Source: Paludibacter sp. UBA6032
GTDB taxonomy: Bacteria; Bacteroidota; Bacteroidia; Bacteroidales; Paludibacteraceae
Reading direction: 5' to 3'
Length of the DNA: 64,000 nucleotides
Assembly: GCA_002427885.1 (NCBI GenBank)
Contig: DIZI01000007.1
Span: 16,565-80,564, forward strand
The notes below the pieces were generated by a model, which worked only from the letters and a program-made list of their open reading frames with translations, was not told the DNA's origin and searched no databases. Position 1 is the first letter of the stretch; every line of letters starts with the position of its first letter. Position numbers and translations under genes: made by a program. Below are positions 34,342-44,094 of this stretch, one piece after another.

Positions 34342-37116
34342 TTATCGAACAATAATAATCTTGTTTGTTTTGGTCAGGTTTCCAACAACCAACTGGCACA
34401 AATAAACACCATTTCCAAGTATTAAAACCGAAACCGGAATAAAATATTCCACTCCTGGATCTGCTTTTCCTTCGTAGGCTTTTGACAGAATCTGACCATT
34501 CAGATTACAAATATTTATAATAGCATGGCTTGAACTTTCGGTGCTGAACTTCACTACAACTTCCGTTTTACATGGGTTTGGCAAAACAGTAAGATTCAAT
34601 TTTGCATTCATATTCATAATAACCTGCAAACCTGAATTAATGTCACCTTCCTGTAATTCAAACGGACCCAAATCTCTGGCTGTACCATAAATTGGTTGAG
34701 CTAAAAACGGAAACTCTGTTGTATATGGCATATTATAAGGTAATCCTTTATCAACCAAAACACTTCCGGTTTTAAGTCTGGCAAATTTTGCAGGTAAACT
34801 TCCGTCCATACCACGGGGAGCTTTGGCATCGTCTTCACTTAAACTGACATAATCGGAAGCTCCGAAACCACGGATTACGTTGGTCCAGGCTTTATCAGTT
34901 ATAGATAACATAGCGTTATTGCTGTTTAATCCACCTGCAATTTCGATATTACCGAAACAAACATTGTTATAATATTCGCAATTAGTTGACGATTTTTCGA
35001 ACATAAAATCGTAACCGCAACCGAAAGCCAGACAGTTTACTAACTTCTCTCCTCCTCCATGACTGTTTTGGTCAAAACCTTTTACAGAGCCGGTTTTATT
35101 GCAATTGAATGCTACACAGTTCCATGCTTCATGAATTCCTTCCGATGAACCACCGGTACCGTTCCCACCCATTTTAATTCCATTGCCATTGCCCGCAAAT
35201 GAACCTGTATCATTTGCCCACAGAAAGTTCTCAGCACGTCCCGAACCCCATGCCCAACATTCTATAATCTGAACTGCATAGTCCGTTTCATATAAATCCC
35301 AGCCATCATCGGCATTGTCCCACGAACGGCAGCGGATAAAACGATTGCCCATTCCGTTATGCATTTTACAGGCAAACCCATCCGCATCGCCACCATTACT
35401 ATCTGCATCATAATTCAAATAGGAATCACAGTCAATAATATCATTATAAGCACAATAACTGCCATCATTCTTTGAAATTCCCGGCCAAGAGTCCGAAAAA
35501 ACATGACCAAATCCGAGTTGAATACCGGTATCATCATTGTAACTGAGTGTACAACGTTCGATAATATTGTGATTGCCTTCCAGTTTTATTGCGTTGTCAC
35601 CTGCCTGAGTGATATGAATACCTTTTATATGCCAGTAACTACCATTCAACTGGAAGCCGCGAATTCCAAGTTCTTTCGGTTGATCCTTGAAATTAAAAAT
35701 CGGAAATTCATCGGGATAGTTCTTGATAGTAAAATATTTTGCAGTTGTTCCTGTGGTATAAATCCGGACAGTAGTTTTGGTTCCATCCTTCATCATATCA
35801 GGATAATACGTTCCCCCACGGCAAATAATTGTATCGCCGGGTACAACTGCATCAACAGCTCTTTGAATATTGTACCAGGGTGAATCAAAGGTTCCTTCAC
35901 CGCTATCATTTCCGGTGGGAGCTATGTAATATACCTTAGCGTCGGTATTGGAACCGGTTCCAAGCAATTGCAGTTGCGTTGAGGCACCACCACCTGTTAA
36001 AGTAAAGTTATAACTATATGATTGTAAATCGGTCGGTGAAAATTGAACATAAATTGTATCAGTTACTAAGGCATTTGCCGTGTAAGGCAAATTAAGTGAC
36101 GAACTGAAACCACTTGAAGATGTTGTTGAAATCAGAAAATTGGAAGAAGCTTCAAGCGTCATATTTCCAAGTAATATATTTCCATCGGATGGTGAAAGAT
36201 ATTTGGCTGAAACGGTAAAACTTCTTTTAGAAATTGTTCCTGTTTTTACCGATCCAAAATTGATTGAAGACGGATTTACGGTAATACTGGGAATTTCAGA
36301 TGTTTTTTGATTTATCTGACCGAAAGTTGAGGTTAAATAATTAGTATTTTCATTCGCTCCATTATACTCAAAAACAGCAAAATAGTAAGTTTCACCTGCT
36401 TCAAGACCACTTACAACCACATGATCATCATTCCCTGAATAAGCCACAAATACATTTGTATCCAGCATTTTGGGCAAATTCAGGTAAGCAGTTCCATCGG
36501 TTGGAGACCAGGTTACAGGACTTCCTTTTGAATAAACAAGCAAACGACCTTCACCATTTCCCTTTGTAAAATTAATTTTCATTGAAGTACCGGTCACTTC
36601 ACTGGCCGAAATGGAAGCCTGAATTGTTGGTTCATCGCCCATTGTTGAAGTGGTAATAATCACATTATCAATATAAATAGTCGCCGAACCGCATGTAAAG
36701 CGAATGAGAACCCCTTTTGTACCGGCTTCACTGATAGCCATATTGCTTGATCCATATGAAGATGAAGAATTCACCGTAGCCGTTCCAATGCTTGTCCAAC
36801 TTAAACCGTTGTCGATAGATTTTTCAACGGTCAGAACTTTTCCACTTCCGCTCCCGCGATGATTAAAACTAAGTGAAACAGGTTTATCGATGGCTGGTGT
36901 GATTGCATAACCGGCAGTATTCATTGCCAGACGGTTACTTCCGTTATCGGCTTTACCAAAAGCATTTTTAATTTTCCATACTCCGGAGTTAAGAGTAGCA
37001 GTAACTTCAGTTGATGGAGCTAAAGTTGGTAATCCTGTTTCAAAAGTTTCATTTATTTGTGCAGAAAGAAAACATGCAAATAAAATATTGAACAAAAAAA
37101 TAGTGATTTTTCTCAT
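34342..37116 (-). CDS. Multimodular PL9 pectate lyase with T9SS tail
   Basis: The product is 924 residues: signal peptide (1-19), a beta-sandwich region (about 20-160), an FN3-like domain (about 165-275), an abnormal-spindle-like beta domain (about 275-390), a PL9 right-handed beta-helix (about 395-800) and a T9SS tail (about 840-924). PL9 hallmarks are the Asp-rich calcium site GGDADGFACKMH, the repeated DNADDGWDL turn and GNGIKMGG with the probable catalytic Lys. It cleaves polygalacturonate (or rhamnogalacturonan backbone) by beta-elimination at the cell surface, making unsaturated oligomers for GH105. The spacer to the Gfo/Idh gene contains a terminator, so it has its own promoter, which I could not locate. 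Confidence 0.87.
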   Translation of the reverse strand: MRKITIFLFNILFACFLSAQINETFETGLPTLAPSTEVTATLNSGVWKIKNAFGKADNGSNRLAMNTAGYAITPAIDKPVSLSFNHRGSGSGKVLTVEKSIDNGLSWTSIGTATVNSSSSYGSSNMAISEAGTKGVLIRFTCGSATIYIDNVIITTSTMGDEPTIQASISASEVTGTSMKINFTKGNGEGRLLVYSKGSPVTWSPTDGTAYLNLPKMLDTNVFVAYSGNDDHVVVSGLEAGETYYFAVFEYNGANENTNYLTSTFGQINQKTSEIPSITVNPSSINFGSVKTGTISKRSFTVSAKYLSPSDGNILLGNMTLEASSNFLISTTSSSGFSSSLNLPYTANALVTDTIYVQFSPTDLQSYSYNFTLTGGGASTQLQLLGTGSNTDAKVYYIAPTGNDSGEGTFDSPWYNIQRAVDAVVPGDTIICRGGTYYPDMMKDGTKTTVRIYTTGTTAKYFTIKNYPDEFPIFNFKDQPKELGIRGFQLNGSYWHIKGIHITQAGDNAIKLEGNHNIIERCTLSYNDDTGIQLGFGHVFSDSWPGISKNDGSYCAYNDIIDCDSYLNYDADSNGGDADGFACKMHNGMGNRFIRCRSWDNADDGWDLYETDYAVQIIECWAWGSGRAENFLWANDTGSFAGNGNGIKMGGNGTGGSSEGIHEAWNCVAFNCNKTGSVKGFDQNSHGGGEKLVNCLAFGCGYDFMFEKSSTNCEYYNNVCFGNIEIAGGLNSNNAMLSITDKAWTNVIRGFGASDYVSLSEDDAKAPRGMDGSLPAKFARLKTGSVLVDKGLPYNMPYTTEFPFLAQPIYGTARDLGPFELQEGDINSGLQVIMNMNAKLNLTVLPNPCKTEVVVKFSTESSSHAIINICNLNGQILSKAYEGKADPGVEYFIPVSVLILGNGVYLCQLVVGNLTKTNKIIIVR

Positions 37117-37272
37117 ATAATTTTATCTTCTAAGGTTTTAACAATATATTAACACAAAATATAGTCTTAAGAAAATGGAAATTTTATTCTATAATCTTAC
37201 ATCTAAATTTAAATCACAAACGGATATTATTGTATGTTAAGTCAGTTTTACATTTTTTCAACTGATTCTATT

Positions 37273-37317
37273 AAAAAAATGACAGTAAATAGTTTTTATG
37301 TAAACTATTTACTGTCA
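37273..37317 (-). terminator. Terminator after the Gfo/Idh gene
   Basis: A 16-bp perfect inverted repeat (arms 37280-37295 and 37302-37317, six-base loop) with a T run on the minus strand, 30 bp past the stop codon. Confidence 0.88.
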
Positions 37318-37346
37318 AGATATAATGTAAATAGATTACAAAAGCG

Positions 37347-38702
37347 TTATGTTTTTTTGACCCTTGGAACCAAATCGGTCAGATCAGCTATTTTCACCGG
37401 TTTTCCTGAGTCACAACTTTTACGCGCTGCAATACCTATAAGAATTGCAAATGCACCATCACGAACGCCCGCTGCTTGTTTAAACGGATCTGCCTGATTG
37501 CTTTTGAAAATATGATCATGTAAGATTTTATCTCCGCCACCATGTCCTTCACTCTTTGCAATACGAAAATAATCCCGTTTACCAAAGTTATGTGTGATCA
37601 TGATCTCGTCATAATCTGCTTCATATGTTGGATTTTTCTCTTGTATCCAGGCGTCAATTCGTCCTTTTGTTCCGTTGAATGCAATTCTGTAACCTTCATA
37701 AGGAGCATAAGTGACAACCGAATAAGCTACCTGAACTCCATTTGCATATTTTATGGATGCTGTCATTTTATCAAAAATGTCAATGTCTTCTTTAAACACG
37801 CAACCATCGCGCAAATAACCATCATACTGCTCATTATCAGTATATAACATTTTGTAATGAGGATTTGTATTGACATCCCAATAAAAATCACAAGTATCTT
37901 TATGATTACAACTACGACAGTTTACAGCACGTTGTTTTCCATTCTTTCCATAAAATTCAAGATTACCAAGTGCAAAAACCTCTTCAGGTTCAGAATCTAT
38001 CCACCAGTTTAGCAAATCAAAATGATGAGAAGCCTTATGTAGCCATAATGAACCACTAAATTCGCGTTTCCGGTGCCAGCGACGAAAATAATCGGCACCA
38101 TGACTGGTATCTAAATACCAATGAAAGTCAACAGAAGTAATTTCACCAATTTCTCCATTTCTGATTAATTCCCAGATCTTTGAACGATGTGGAGAATAGC
38201 GGTAGTTGAAAGTGACAGTTAATTTTTTACCTGAACGTTTTTCTGCATCCAGAATTGCCTGACACTTTACTTCGTCCGTTGTCATAGGTTTTTCTGATAT
38301 CACATCACAACCCAGATCGAGTCCGCGAATAATGTATTTATCATGCAAATAATCATTTACAGTAACAATCAAAACATCTGGTTTTACCTCTTTCATCATG
38401 GTTTCGAAATCGGTAAATGTTTTACAGGTAGCACCCATATAATTCTTTGCAGCTTCCAGTCTTCCCGGATTTATATCACATAATCCTACATATTCCACAT
38501 AATCGCTGTAATCTTTAATTACATCCTTGCCCCACATGGTTGTCCCCCGCGATCCGGTTCCAATAAGAGCTACCCGTTTCTTTTTTGGTAATGGTTCCCC
38601 GTTTTGTTTGCTGTTTTGGGCTTCAGTAATTCCGGGAATTGAGCTCAACATAGCACCTGCAGCAGCAACGGTTGAAGCTGCAATAAAATTACGTCTGTTC
38701 AT
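37347..38702 (-). CDS. Gfo/Idh/MocA-type oxidoreductase with twin-arginine signal
   Basis: The product is 451 residues. It begins MNRRNFIAAS with an Ala-rich hydrophobic stretch to about residue 28, a Tat-type export signal. The NAD(P)-binding Rossmann motif is VALIGTGSRGTTMW, with VISEKPMTTD containing the family EKP motif. A Cys cluster (NCRSCNHKDTC at about 258-270) is an unusual addition. It is the last gene of the GH28-GH105-PL1-PL1-CE8 operon, 48 bp after the esterase, which links it to pectin. A NAD(H)-dependent sugar or uronate oxidoreductase or a GH109-like glycosidase mechanism are both possible; the substrate is unknown. Confidence 0.85.
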   Translation of the reverse strand: MNRRNFIAASTVAAAGAMLSSIPGITEAQNSKQNGEPLPKKKRVALIGTGSRGTTMWGKDVIKDYSDYVEYVGLCDINPGRLEAAKNYMGATCKTFTDFETMMKEVKPDVLIVTVNDYLHDKYIIRGLDLGCDVISEKPMTTDEVKCQAILDAEKRSGKKLTVTFNYRYSPHRSKIWELIRNGEIGEITSVDFHWYLDTSHGADYFRRWHRKREFSGSLWLHKASHHFDLLNWWIDSEPEEVFALGNLEFYGKNGKQRAVNCRSCNHKDTCDFYWDVNTNPHYKMLYTDNEQYDGYLRDGCVFKEDIDIFDKMTASIKYANGVQVAYSVVTYAPYEGYRIAFNGTKGRIDAWIQEKNPTYEADYDEIMITHNFGKRDYFRIAKSEGHGGGDKILHDHIFKSNQADPFKQAAGVRDGAFAILIGIAARKSCDSGKPVKIADLTDLVPRVKKT

Positions 38703-38750
38703 GGTAGTAGATTTAAAACAATATTTTCAATTTAATAAATTAAAGCTATA

Positions 38751-39698
38751 TTATTTAGTCGGATCCCAGTTATCGTATCCTTTTAATACATTTTCGATAG
38801 TATATTCAGTCGCTTGGTTTTTGGTCAGAATTTTTGACCAACTGGCACGACCTGATGTTTCGGCACCTTCGCCTGTATTGTTGAATTCCATGTAACGGGC
38901 TGTTTTTTCATTTTCAGGATTACGCCAGTTATCCCAACCAATGGATCTTATTCCTTTCGGCAATTGACAATTCATATACAAAGTCATGGCATATGCCCGC
39001 CACGGACGACCCAGATACATATCGGTCACATGATCGGCAAGAATTATTTTGCATTTATCGAAAATATATCCGTATTTAATATTTTGAGGTGTGCTTGCAG
39101 CAGTAATATAAGAATTACGTTTACAAAGAATTTCGCAGTTTTCAAACCATACAGTAGACGGCCCGAATATAAAATCGGTGGTTCCTTCTATGTGGCAATC
39201 CTTGAAATATTGACGCATATTTTCTCTTCCGGTATAAATTGTGTCCTGATTTCCAAGAAAACGACAATTAACGAATACTGCGCGATCGCCTTCAACGTGA
39301 AGTGCAACAGCTTGTCCCAATTGTGCGGCAGTATTTTCAACAGTCAGGTTTTCGAGATGAATATCGTTTCCACAAATTTTCAGCGTATAGGTGCGGAAAG
39401 TACCCATTTTATTAATGTTGGCGTGATCGTCGTAATTTATAATCGTTTTATCACGATCTTCACCAATCAGGCGGACATTGCAAATATAAGTCGGGATTAC
39501 CAGTTTTTCTTTATAGAATCCTTTTTTAATAAAGATTGTAACCGTTCCGGCCGGATTAAAAGCACGAACCGAATCGATTGCCTGTTGTATATTTCGAAAA
39601 TTTCCTGTTCCGTTACGGTCAACGACAATATAGTTTTGCAGTTGTGAATAACTAAAGATACTTCCTGATAAAAACAAAAATAAAAGAAGTTTTTTCAT
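38751..39698 (-). CDS. Pectin methylesterase (CE8), single-domain periplasmic type
   Basis: The product is 315 residues, a signal peptide (1-19) plus one CE8 right-handed beta-helix. Catalytic motifs are all present: FLGNQDTIYTG and IEGTTDFIFG (both Asp) and YLGRPWRAY (Arg). It removes methyl groups from homogalacturonan so lyases and GH28 can act. There is no T9SS tail, so it likely stays in the periplasm, in contrast to the giant CE8 protein at 53250. It lies 21 bp from a PL1 gene and is part of the six-gene operon. Confidence 0.93.
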   Translation of the reverse strand: MKKLLLFLFLSGSIFSYSQLQNYIVVDRNGTGNFRNIQQAIDSVRAFNPAGTVTIFIKKGFYKEKLVIPTYICNVRLIGEDRDKTIINYDDHANINKMGTFRTYTLKICGNDIHLENLTVENTAAQLGQAVALHVEGDRAVFVNCRFLGNQDTIYTGRENMRQYFKDCHIEGTTDFIFGPSTVWFENCEILCKRNSYITAASTPQNIKYGYIFDKCKIILADHVTDMYLGRPWRAYAMTLYMNCQLPKGIRSIGWDNWRNPENEKTARYMEFNNTGEGAETSGRASWSKILTKNQATEYTIENVLKGYDNWDPTK

Positions 39699-39719
39699 GA
39701 TTTAAGGACATTTAAATTA

Positions 39720-41102
39720 TTATTTATTTTGATCAGTTATTATATCCTGAACCAGACTATTGATGTACAATTCCAAAAAGGTATAGCCCTGAGGATTTAA
39801 ATCTGTTGCTGATTTCCCGGGGTAGTTTTTTTCTAACCAGCCATCAGGAATTCCATCTATATTTGAATCTGTTGGAGCAGCAGCTGATTTATATTCCGGC
39901 CATCCGCCCACATCAGTTTGTGAATCAATCAGTCCGGGTTTTCCGGAAACAGATCCTTTAAAAGTTGAAGTACCGGATCTAACTTCATTAGTAACCCGCC
40001 TATCAACTGTGTCTCTTTTAAGAGATGCACCTGCATAAGCCAGTACTTTTTCGAAAGCAACTTCTGCTGTTTGTTGAGTAATTGCAACAAAACTGTATGG
40101 TTTAATTGCCTTACAATCAGGCTGAACCATATTTTTCTTATACACTCCTTCCCAGTTGTTTTGTGTAATCAGGGAAAACCCAAATACATAATTATCGGTA
40201 ATGTAATACTTTCCATATCCCGGAGGACATTTTGTTGGATCTGCATCCATATCAATCTGTGTAATACGATCTTTTATCTTAGGATTTGTCCCTGTACCAG
40301 CTTTAAAATAGTTGGCAACCAGGTTATATTTCCCGCTCTCACCACCATATGAACTATGCGTTCCCCAGTTATAAATCACGTTATTTCGGAAATCGACCCG
40401 TTCTTCATCCTGTACGTTTGTATATTTAAGTCCGGCACGTCGCAGACCATTAAAACGTGGATTCCGACTGCTATTATCGGCAATCAGATTGTGATGAAAA
40501 CTGGCATTTTTACCGCCCCAGATTCCACCAAAACCATGTGCTCCTTTAGGGTGTTCCGAATTATTCAAAGCTTCCGAAACAATACACCATTGCATCGTAA
40601 AATTTTCATTGGAATAGAAAGAAGCACATTCGTCTACTGACCAACTGGAAGAACAATGATCAATAATTATATTTTTCTGGTCCTTACCACCATATGCATC
40701 AGGTTCGTGATCTTTCACTAAATCTCCAAGGCGGAATCGCATGAAACGGATAATTACATTGTCCGCGTTGATATTTACATTATAATCTTTAATACAAATA
40801 CCATCACCCGGAGCTGTTTGTCCGGCAATGGTCAGGTTGCCATATTTTATGGAAAGTGGTTTAGTTAAACTGATTATTCCTGAGACTTTAAATAAAACAG
40901 TCCGTGGTACCTTTTGATAGACTGCCCAGCGTAATGTTCCTTCAGAATCATCATCAGCAAGAGAAGTTACATAAAGAACTTTGCCACCACGTCCTCCGGT
41001 TGTATACATTCCACCTCCTTCTGCTCCTGGAAAAGCAGGCGTTTCAGCATTAGAAATAAATCCAAAAAAAAGGAGAAAACATAGAAAAATAATTTTGTTC
41101 AT
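39720..41102 (-). CDS. PL1-family pectate lyase without T9SS tail
   Basis: The product is 460 residues. A signal peptide (1-19) is followed at once by FPGAEGGGMYTTGGRGG, the conserved PL1 opening. Beta-helix motifs include TLRWAV, LTIAGQTAPGDGI, NIIIDHCSSSWSVDEC (Asp/His region) and NSSRNPRF with the probable catalytic Arg. It is a calcium-dependent endo-lyase of polygalacturonate. It ends just after the beta-helix (YINSLVQDI), with no sorting tail, implying a periplasmic location. The neighbouring gene at 41126 is a clear paralog with a tail, 23 bp away. Confidence 0.9.
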   Translation of the reverse strand: MNKIIFLCFLLFFGFISNAETPAFPGAEGGGMYTTGGRGGKVLYVTSLADDDSEGTLRWAVYQKVPRTVLFKVSGIISLTKPLSIKYGNLTIAGQTAPGDGICIKDYNVNINADNVIIRFMRFRLGDLVKDHEPDAYGGKDQKNIIIDHCSSSWSVDECASFYSNENFTMQWCIVSEALNNSEHPKGAHGFGGIWGGKNASFHHNLIADNSSRNPRFNGLRRAGLKYTNVQDEERVDFRNNVIYNWGTHSSYGGESGKYNLVANYFKAGTGTNPKIKDRITQIDMDADPTKCPPGYGKYYITDNYVFGFSLITQNNWEGVYKKNMVQPDCKAIKPYSFVAITQQTAEVAFEKVLAYAGASLKRDTVDRRVTNEVRSGTSTFKGSVSGKPGLIDSQTDVGGWPEYKSAAAPTDSNIDGIPDGWLEKNYPGKSATDLNPQGYTFLELYINSLVQDIITDQNK

Positions 41103-41125
41103 AAGACTAATTTAACGAGAGATGG

Positions 41126-42829
41126 TTATTCTTTAATCAGCATTTTTGGAATTGAAATTCCATTTTGCAGATTAAGCTTAACAATATACAATCCCGGTTG
41201 CAAATTGTCTATTGGAAACGAGAAATGATTTGAATTTGGAATCAATTCATTCATTTTAATTCCATTGATTGAATATATTTGAATAATATTAATATCACCT
41301 TGTGAATCAACATTTAAATTTCCAACTTTGACCGGATTTGGATACATTGAAATTGAGTTCAAGGGAAGATCCTGAATTCCGGAGGATGTACCACCGGATT
41401 CCACATCCGTAATTGATTTTACCAGTTCGTTCAAATAGACTTCCACATTCGTAAAGCTTCCAACTAATGAAGTTGTTGAACCATCAGAGGCACTGTTTGG
41501 ATTAAGTCCGTGAGCCGTTTCCCAACTATCGGGCATACCATCACCATCGGAATCGGCAGGAACAGCATTAAGGTCATAATTATATTCCGGCCATCCACCA
41601 ACATCTTTTTGGGAGTCGATAAATCCACCTGTACTTCCATTACTTCCGGCAGTACAAGATACTGTACCATTCAATATATTATTAATAACACGCGTATCAA
41701 CCGCATCACGTTTCAAACTTGCACCGGCGTGCGATGTTACACTTAAAAATGCATCTTCAGCTGTTTGGGTTGTCAAAACAGGAGAATTAAATGGAACAGT
41801 TGCTTCTAGATCAGCTATATTTTTAGTTCCAAGACTAACAGGTTGAAATCCAAGCCAATTATTTGATGTTACTGCTGAATAATTATGCATCACATTCCCT
41901 TTTAAATAAAATGTACCCCAAACTCCTGCCGGTTGTGCATTTCCTCCTGCATCGGCATTTGGACTGAAAATCCTGTAACTAACAGATCCTGAACTACCTG
42001 TTTTGGAGCGATAATAGTTATTAATCATATTGTATGAACCACCTTCTCCAGCATATCCTGAATTTCCACCCCAGTTATAAACTACATTATTTACAAAATT
42101 CACCAATTCGGTAGATGGGCTGTTAGTATAACGACTACCACAAAACCGTGGATTTCGACTACTATGAAATGCCAAAATATTATGATGAAAAGTAGCAGGT
42201 TCACCACCCCAAATGCCACCATAACCATGAGCACCCTTTGAGTGGACTGAGTTTTGCATACTTTCAGCCATTACACACCATTGCATGGTAAATTTTTTAT
42301 TATCGTAAAATGAAGAACATTCATCAATATTCCAGCTCATGGAACAATGATCGAGTATAACATTTGTCATATCCCGTCCCCATATAGCATCGGCACCATC
42401 CCAACCATATGAAGTATCTCCTGCTAATTTAGCAGCTTCCGCAGCTTCGTCACCCATTCTAAAGCGCAGAAATCGGACTATTACGTTATTTGCCTGCAGA
42501 ACTACCGGATAGTTTTTAATACAAATCCCATCTCCGGGAGCACTTTGTCCGGCAATAGTGAGATTCCCATTTTTAATCCTGAGTTCAGAAGTTAATGGAA
42601 TTAAACCGGCGACCTTAAATAAAACGGTTCTTGTCCCCGATTGATTTATCGCCCAGCGCAAAGTTCCGGTAGTACCATCATCAGTCAATTTGGTTACATA
42701 TAGTATAGTTCCGCCCCTTCCGCCGGTTGTGTACATCCCATCTCCTTCAGCACCGGGGAACGAAGGTGTTTGTGCGTTAGTACAATTTAATATTGCAATT
42801 AATGCAAATAGAGAAATGATTTTCTTCAT
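41126..42829 (-). CDS. PL1-family pectate lyase with T9SS tail
   Basis: The product is 567 residues. It shares with the 39720 gene the FPGAEG.GMYTTGGRGG opening, LTIAGQSAPGDGI, NVILDHCSMSWNIDEC and HSSRNPRF. It carries an extra C-terminal T9SS domain (about 495-567, YPNPVKVGNLNVD to the end) after a loop with SDGDGMPDSWE, a calcium-type DxDGxxD element. It probably acts on long pectin chains at the surface, the paralog handling imported ones. It is third in the operon GH28-GH105-PL1-PL1-CE8-Gfo/Idh. Confidence 0.92.
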   Translation of the reverse strand: MKKIISLFALIAILNCTNAQTPSFPGAEGDGMYTTGGRGGTILYVTKLTDDGTTGTLRWAINQSGTRTVLFKVAGLIPLTSELRIKNGNLTIAGQSAPGDGICIKNYPVVLQANNVIVRFLRFRMGDEAAEAAKLAGDTSYGWDGADAIWGRDMTNVILDHCSMSWNIDECSSFYDNKKFTMQWCVMAESMQNSVHSKGAHGYGGIWGGEPATFHHNILAFHSSRNPRFCGSRYTNSPSTELVNFVNNVVYNWGGNSGYAGEGGSYNMINNYYRSKTGSSGSVSYRIFSPNADAGGNAQPAGVWGTFYLKGNVMHNYSAVTSNNWLGFQPVSLGTKNIADLEATVPFNSPVLTTQTAEDAFLSVTSHAGASLKRDAVDTRVINNILNGTVSCTAGSNGSTGGFIDSQKDVGGWPEYNYDLNAVPADSDGDGMPDSWETAHGLNPNSASDGSTTSLVGSFTNVEVYLNELVKSITDVESGGTSSGIQDLPLNSISMYPNPVKVGNLNVDSQGDINIIQIYSINGIKMNELIPNSNHFSFPIDNLQPGLYIVKLNLQNGISIPKMLIKE

Positions 42830-42876
42830 TTTATTTGTTGAAAAATTGAGGTTTTAGTCAGTTTGAATATTGAATA

Positions 42877-44049
42877 TTATTTATTCAATAAAACACTAAC
42901 CATCATGAAAGGAGCTACGGCTTTCGGATCATTATCACGTTTTGGTTCGGAAATATAGTATTCAAAACTACCATCGCGGTATTTTTTGTCTCCACCCAAC
43001 CCGGCGACTGAACAGGCATTAGTTATCGAAATAGTTTGATCGGGATTTTCCTTTACAAATTGTTTTACATATTGAGCATAGCCTTTTTCTCCCTTTTTCA
43101 AAAATGATTTTGGCAAATAGCCTTTTTGAGCTCCTTTAACCCATGTATATATAAACATGGCTGAACCACTTGATTCTATATAGTTTCCTTTATCGCTACC
43201 TTTATCGGTAACCTGATACCACAAGCCTGTTTTTTTATCACGATATTTATCGAGTGATTGACTCAAATTTAGCAATATCTTAATTATTTCAAGTCGTTTA
43301 GGATGATCAGCCGGTAAATAATCCAATACGTCAACAATAGCCATCATGTACCAACCTATGCTGCGTGACCAAAAATTGGGAGATGTTCCGGTTTCAGGGT
43401 TCGACCAACGTTGTAGGTGACTTTCGTCCCAACCGTGGTAATACAGACCCGTTTTAGCATCATAAGTGTGTTTTGCAACGGTAAGAATCTGGTTGGCAAC
43501 ATCATCGAACAATTCTTTATCGTTATTTCGTTTGGCATATTCAGCCAAAAAAGGGGATGCCATATAGAGACCATCCAACCACATCTGATGCGGATAGACT
43601 TTCTTATGCCAAAAACCACCTTCGCTCGTGCGGGGATGTGTTTTCATTTGATCACGCAAAAGCTCAATAGCTTTTTGGTATTTCTCGTTCTTTGTAACAG
43701 CATATAAAGGGAATAATATTTTACCTGAATTTACGCGGTCAATATTGTAGTCTTGTAATTTATAACTGATTATACTTCCATTATTTTGAATGATCGTATC
43801 AGCATAACTATTTACATAATTAAAATACACCGGATTTCCCGTTTTTTTCCAAACACTGTAAATAGCCTGCAATTCCAATCCATTGCAATAATCCCATTTT
43901 AATTTGGGAGCAAAATCCAGCATCCAACTTTCAGGATTTCGTTTTATTTCCGAATCAGCAATTCGTATATAGTATTTCACATCAGACGCTGTAACGAATG
44001 ATTGAGCGAAGAAAATAATGACAAAAATATAAACGAGATTTTTTTTCAT
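42877..44049 (-). CDS. GH105 unsaturated uronyl hydrolase without T9SS tail
   Basis: The product is 390 residues with a signal peptide (1-22) and one (alpha/alpha)6 barrel. The signature YPHQMWLDGLYMASPF carries the catalytic Asp region, and GFWHKKVYPHQMW and FWSRSIGWYMMAIVDVL are shared with the 32691 paralog. It hydrolyses unsaturated galacturonyl or rhamnogalacturonyl ends produced by PL1/PL9, giving the 4-deoxy-keto uronate. It is 45 bp downstream of GH28 and probably periplasmic. Confidence 0.93.
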   Translation of the reverse strand: MKKNLVYIFVIIFFAQSFVTASDVKYYIRIADSEIKRNPESWMLDFAPKLKWDYCNGLELQAIYSVWKKTGNPVYFNYVNSYADTIIQNNGSIISYKLQDYNIDRVNSGKILFPLYAVTKNEKYQKAIELLRDQMKTHPRTSEGGFWHKKVYPHQMWLDGLYMASPFLAEYAKRNNDKELFDDVANQILTVAKHTYDAKTGLYYHGWDESHLQRWSNPETGTSPNFWSRSIGWYMMAIVDVLDYLPADHPKRLEIIKILLNLSQSLDKYRDKKTGLWYQVTDKGSDKGNYIESSGSAMFIYTWVKGAQKGYLPKSFLKKGEKGYAQYVKQFVKENPDQTISITNACSVAGLGGDKKYRDGSFEYYISEPKRDNDPKAVAPFMMVSVLLNK

Positions 44050-44094
44050 AATTTTAGGTTGAAATAAAATTAATGATAGTTAGGAGTTAAACAA

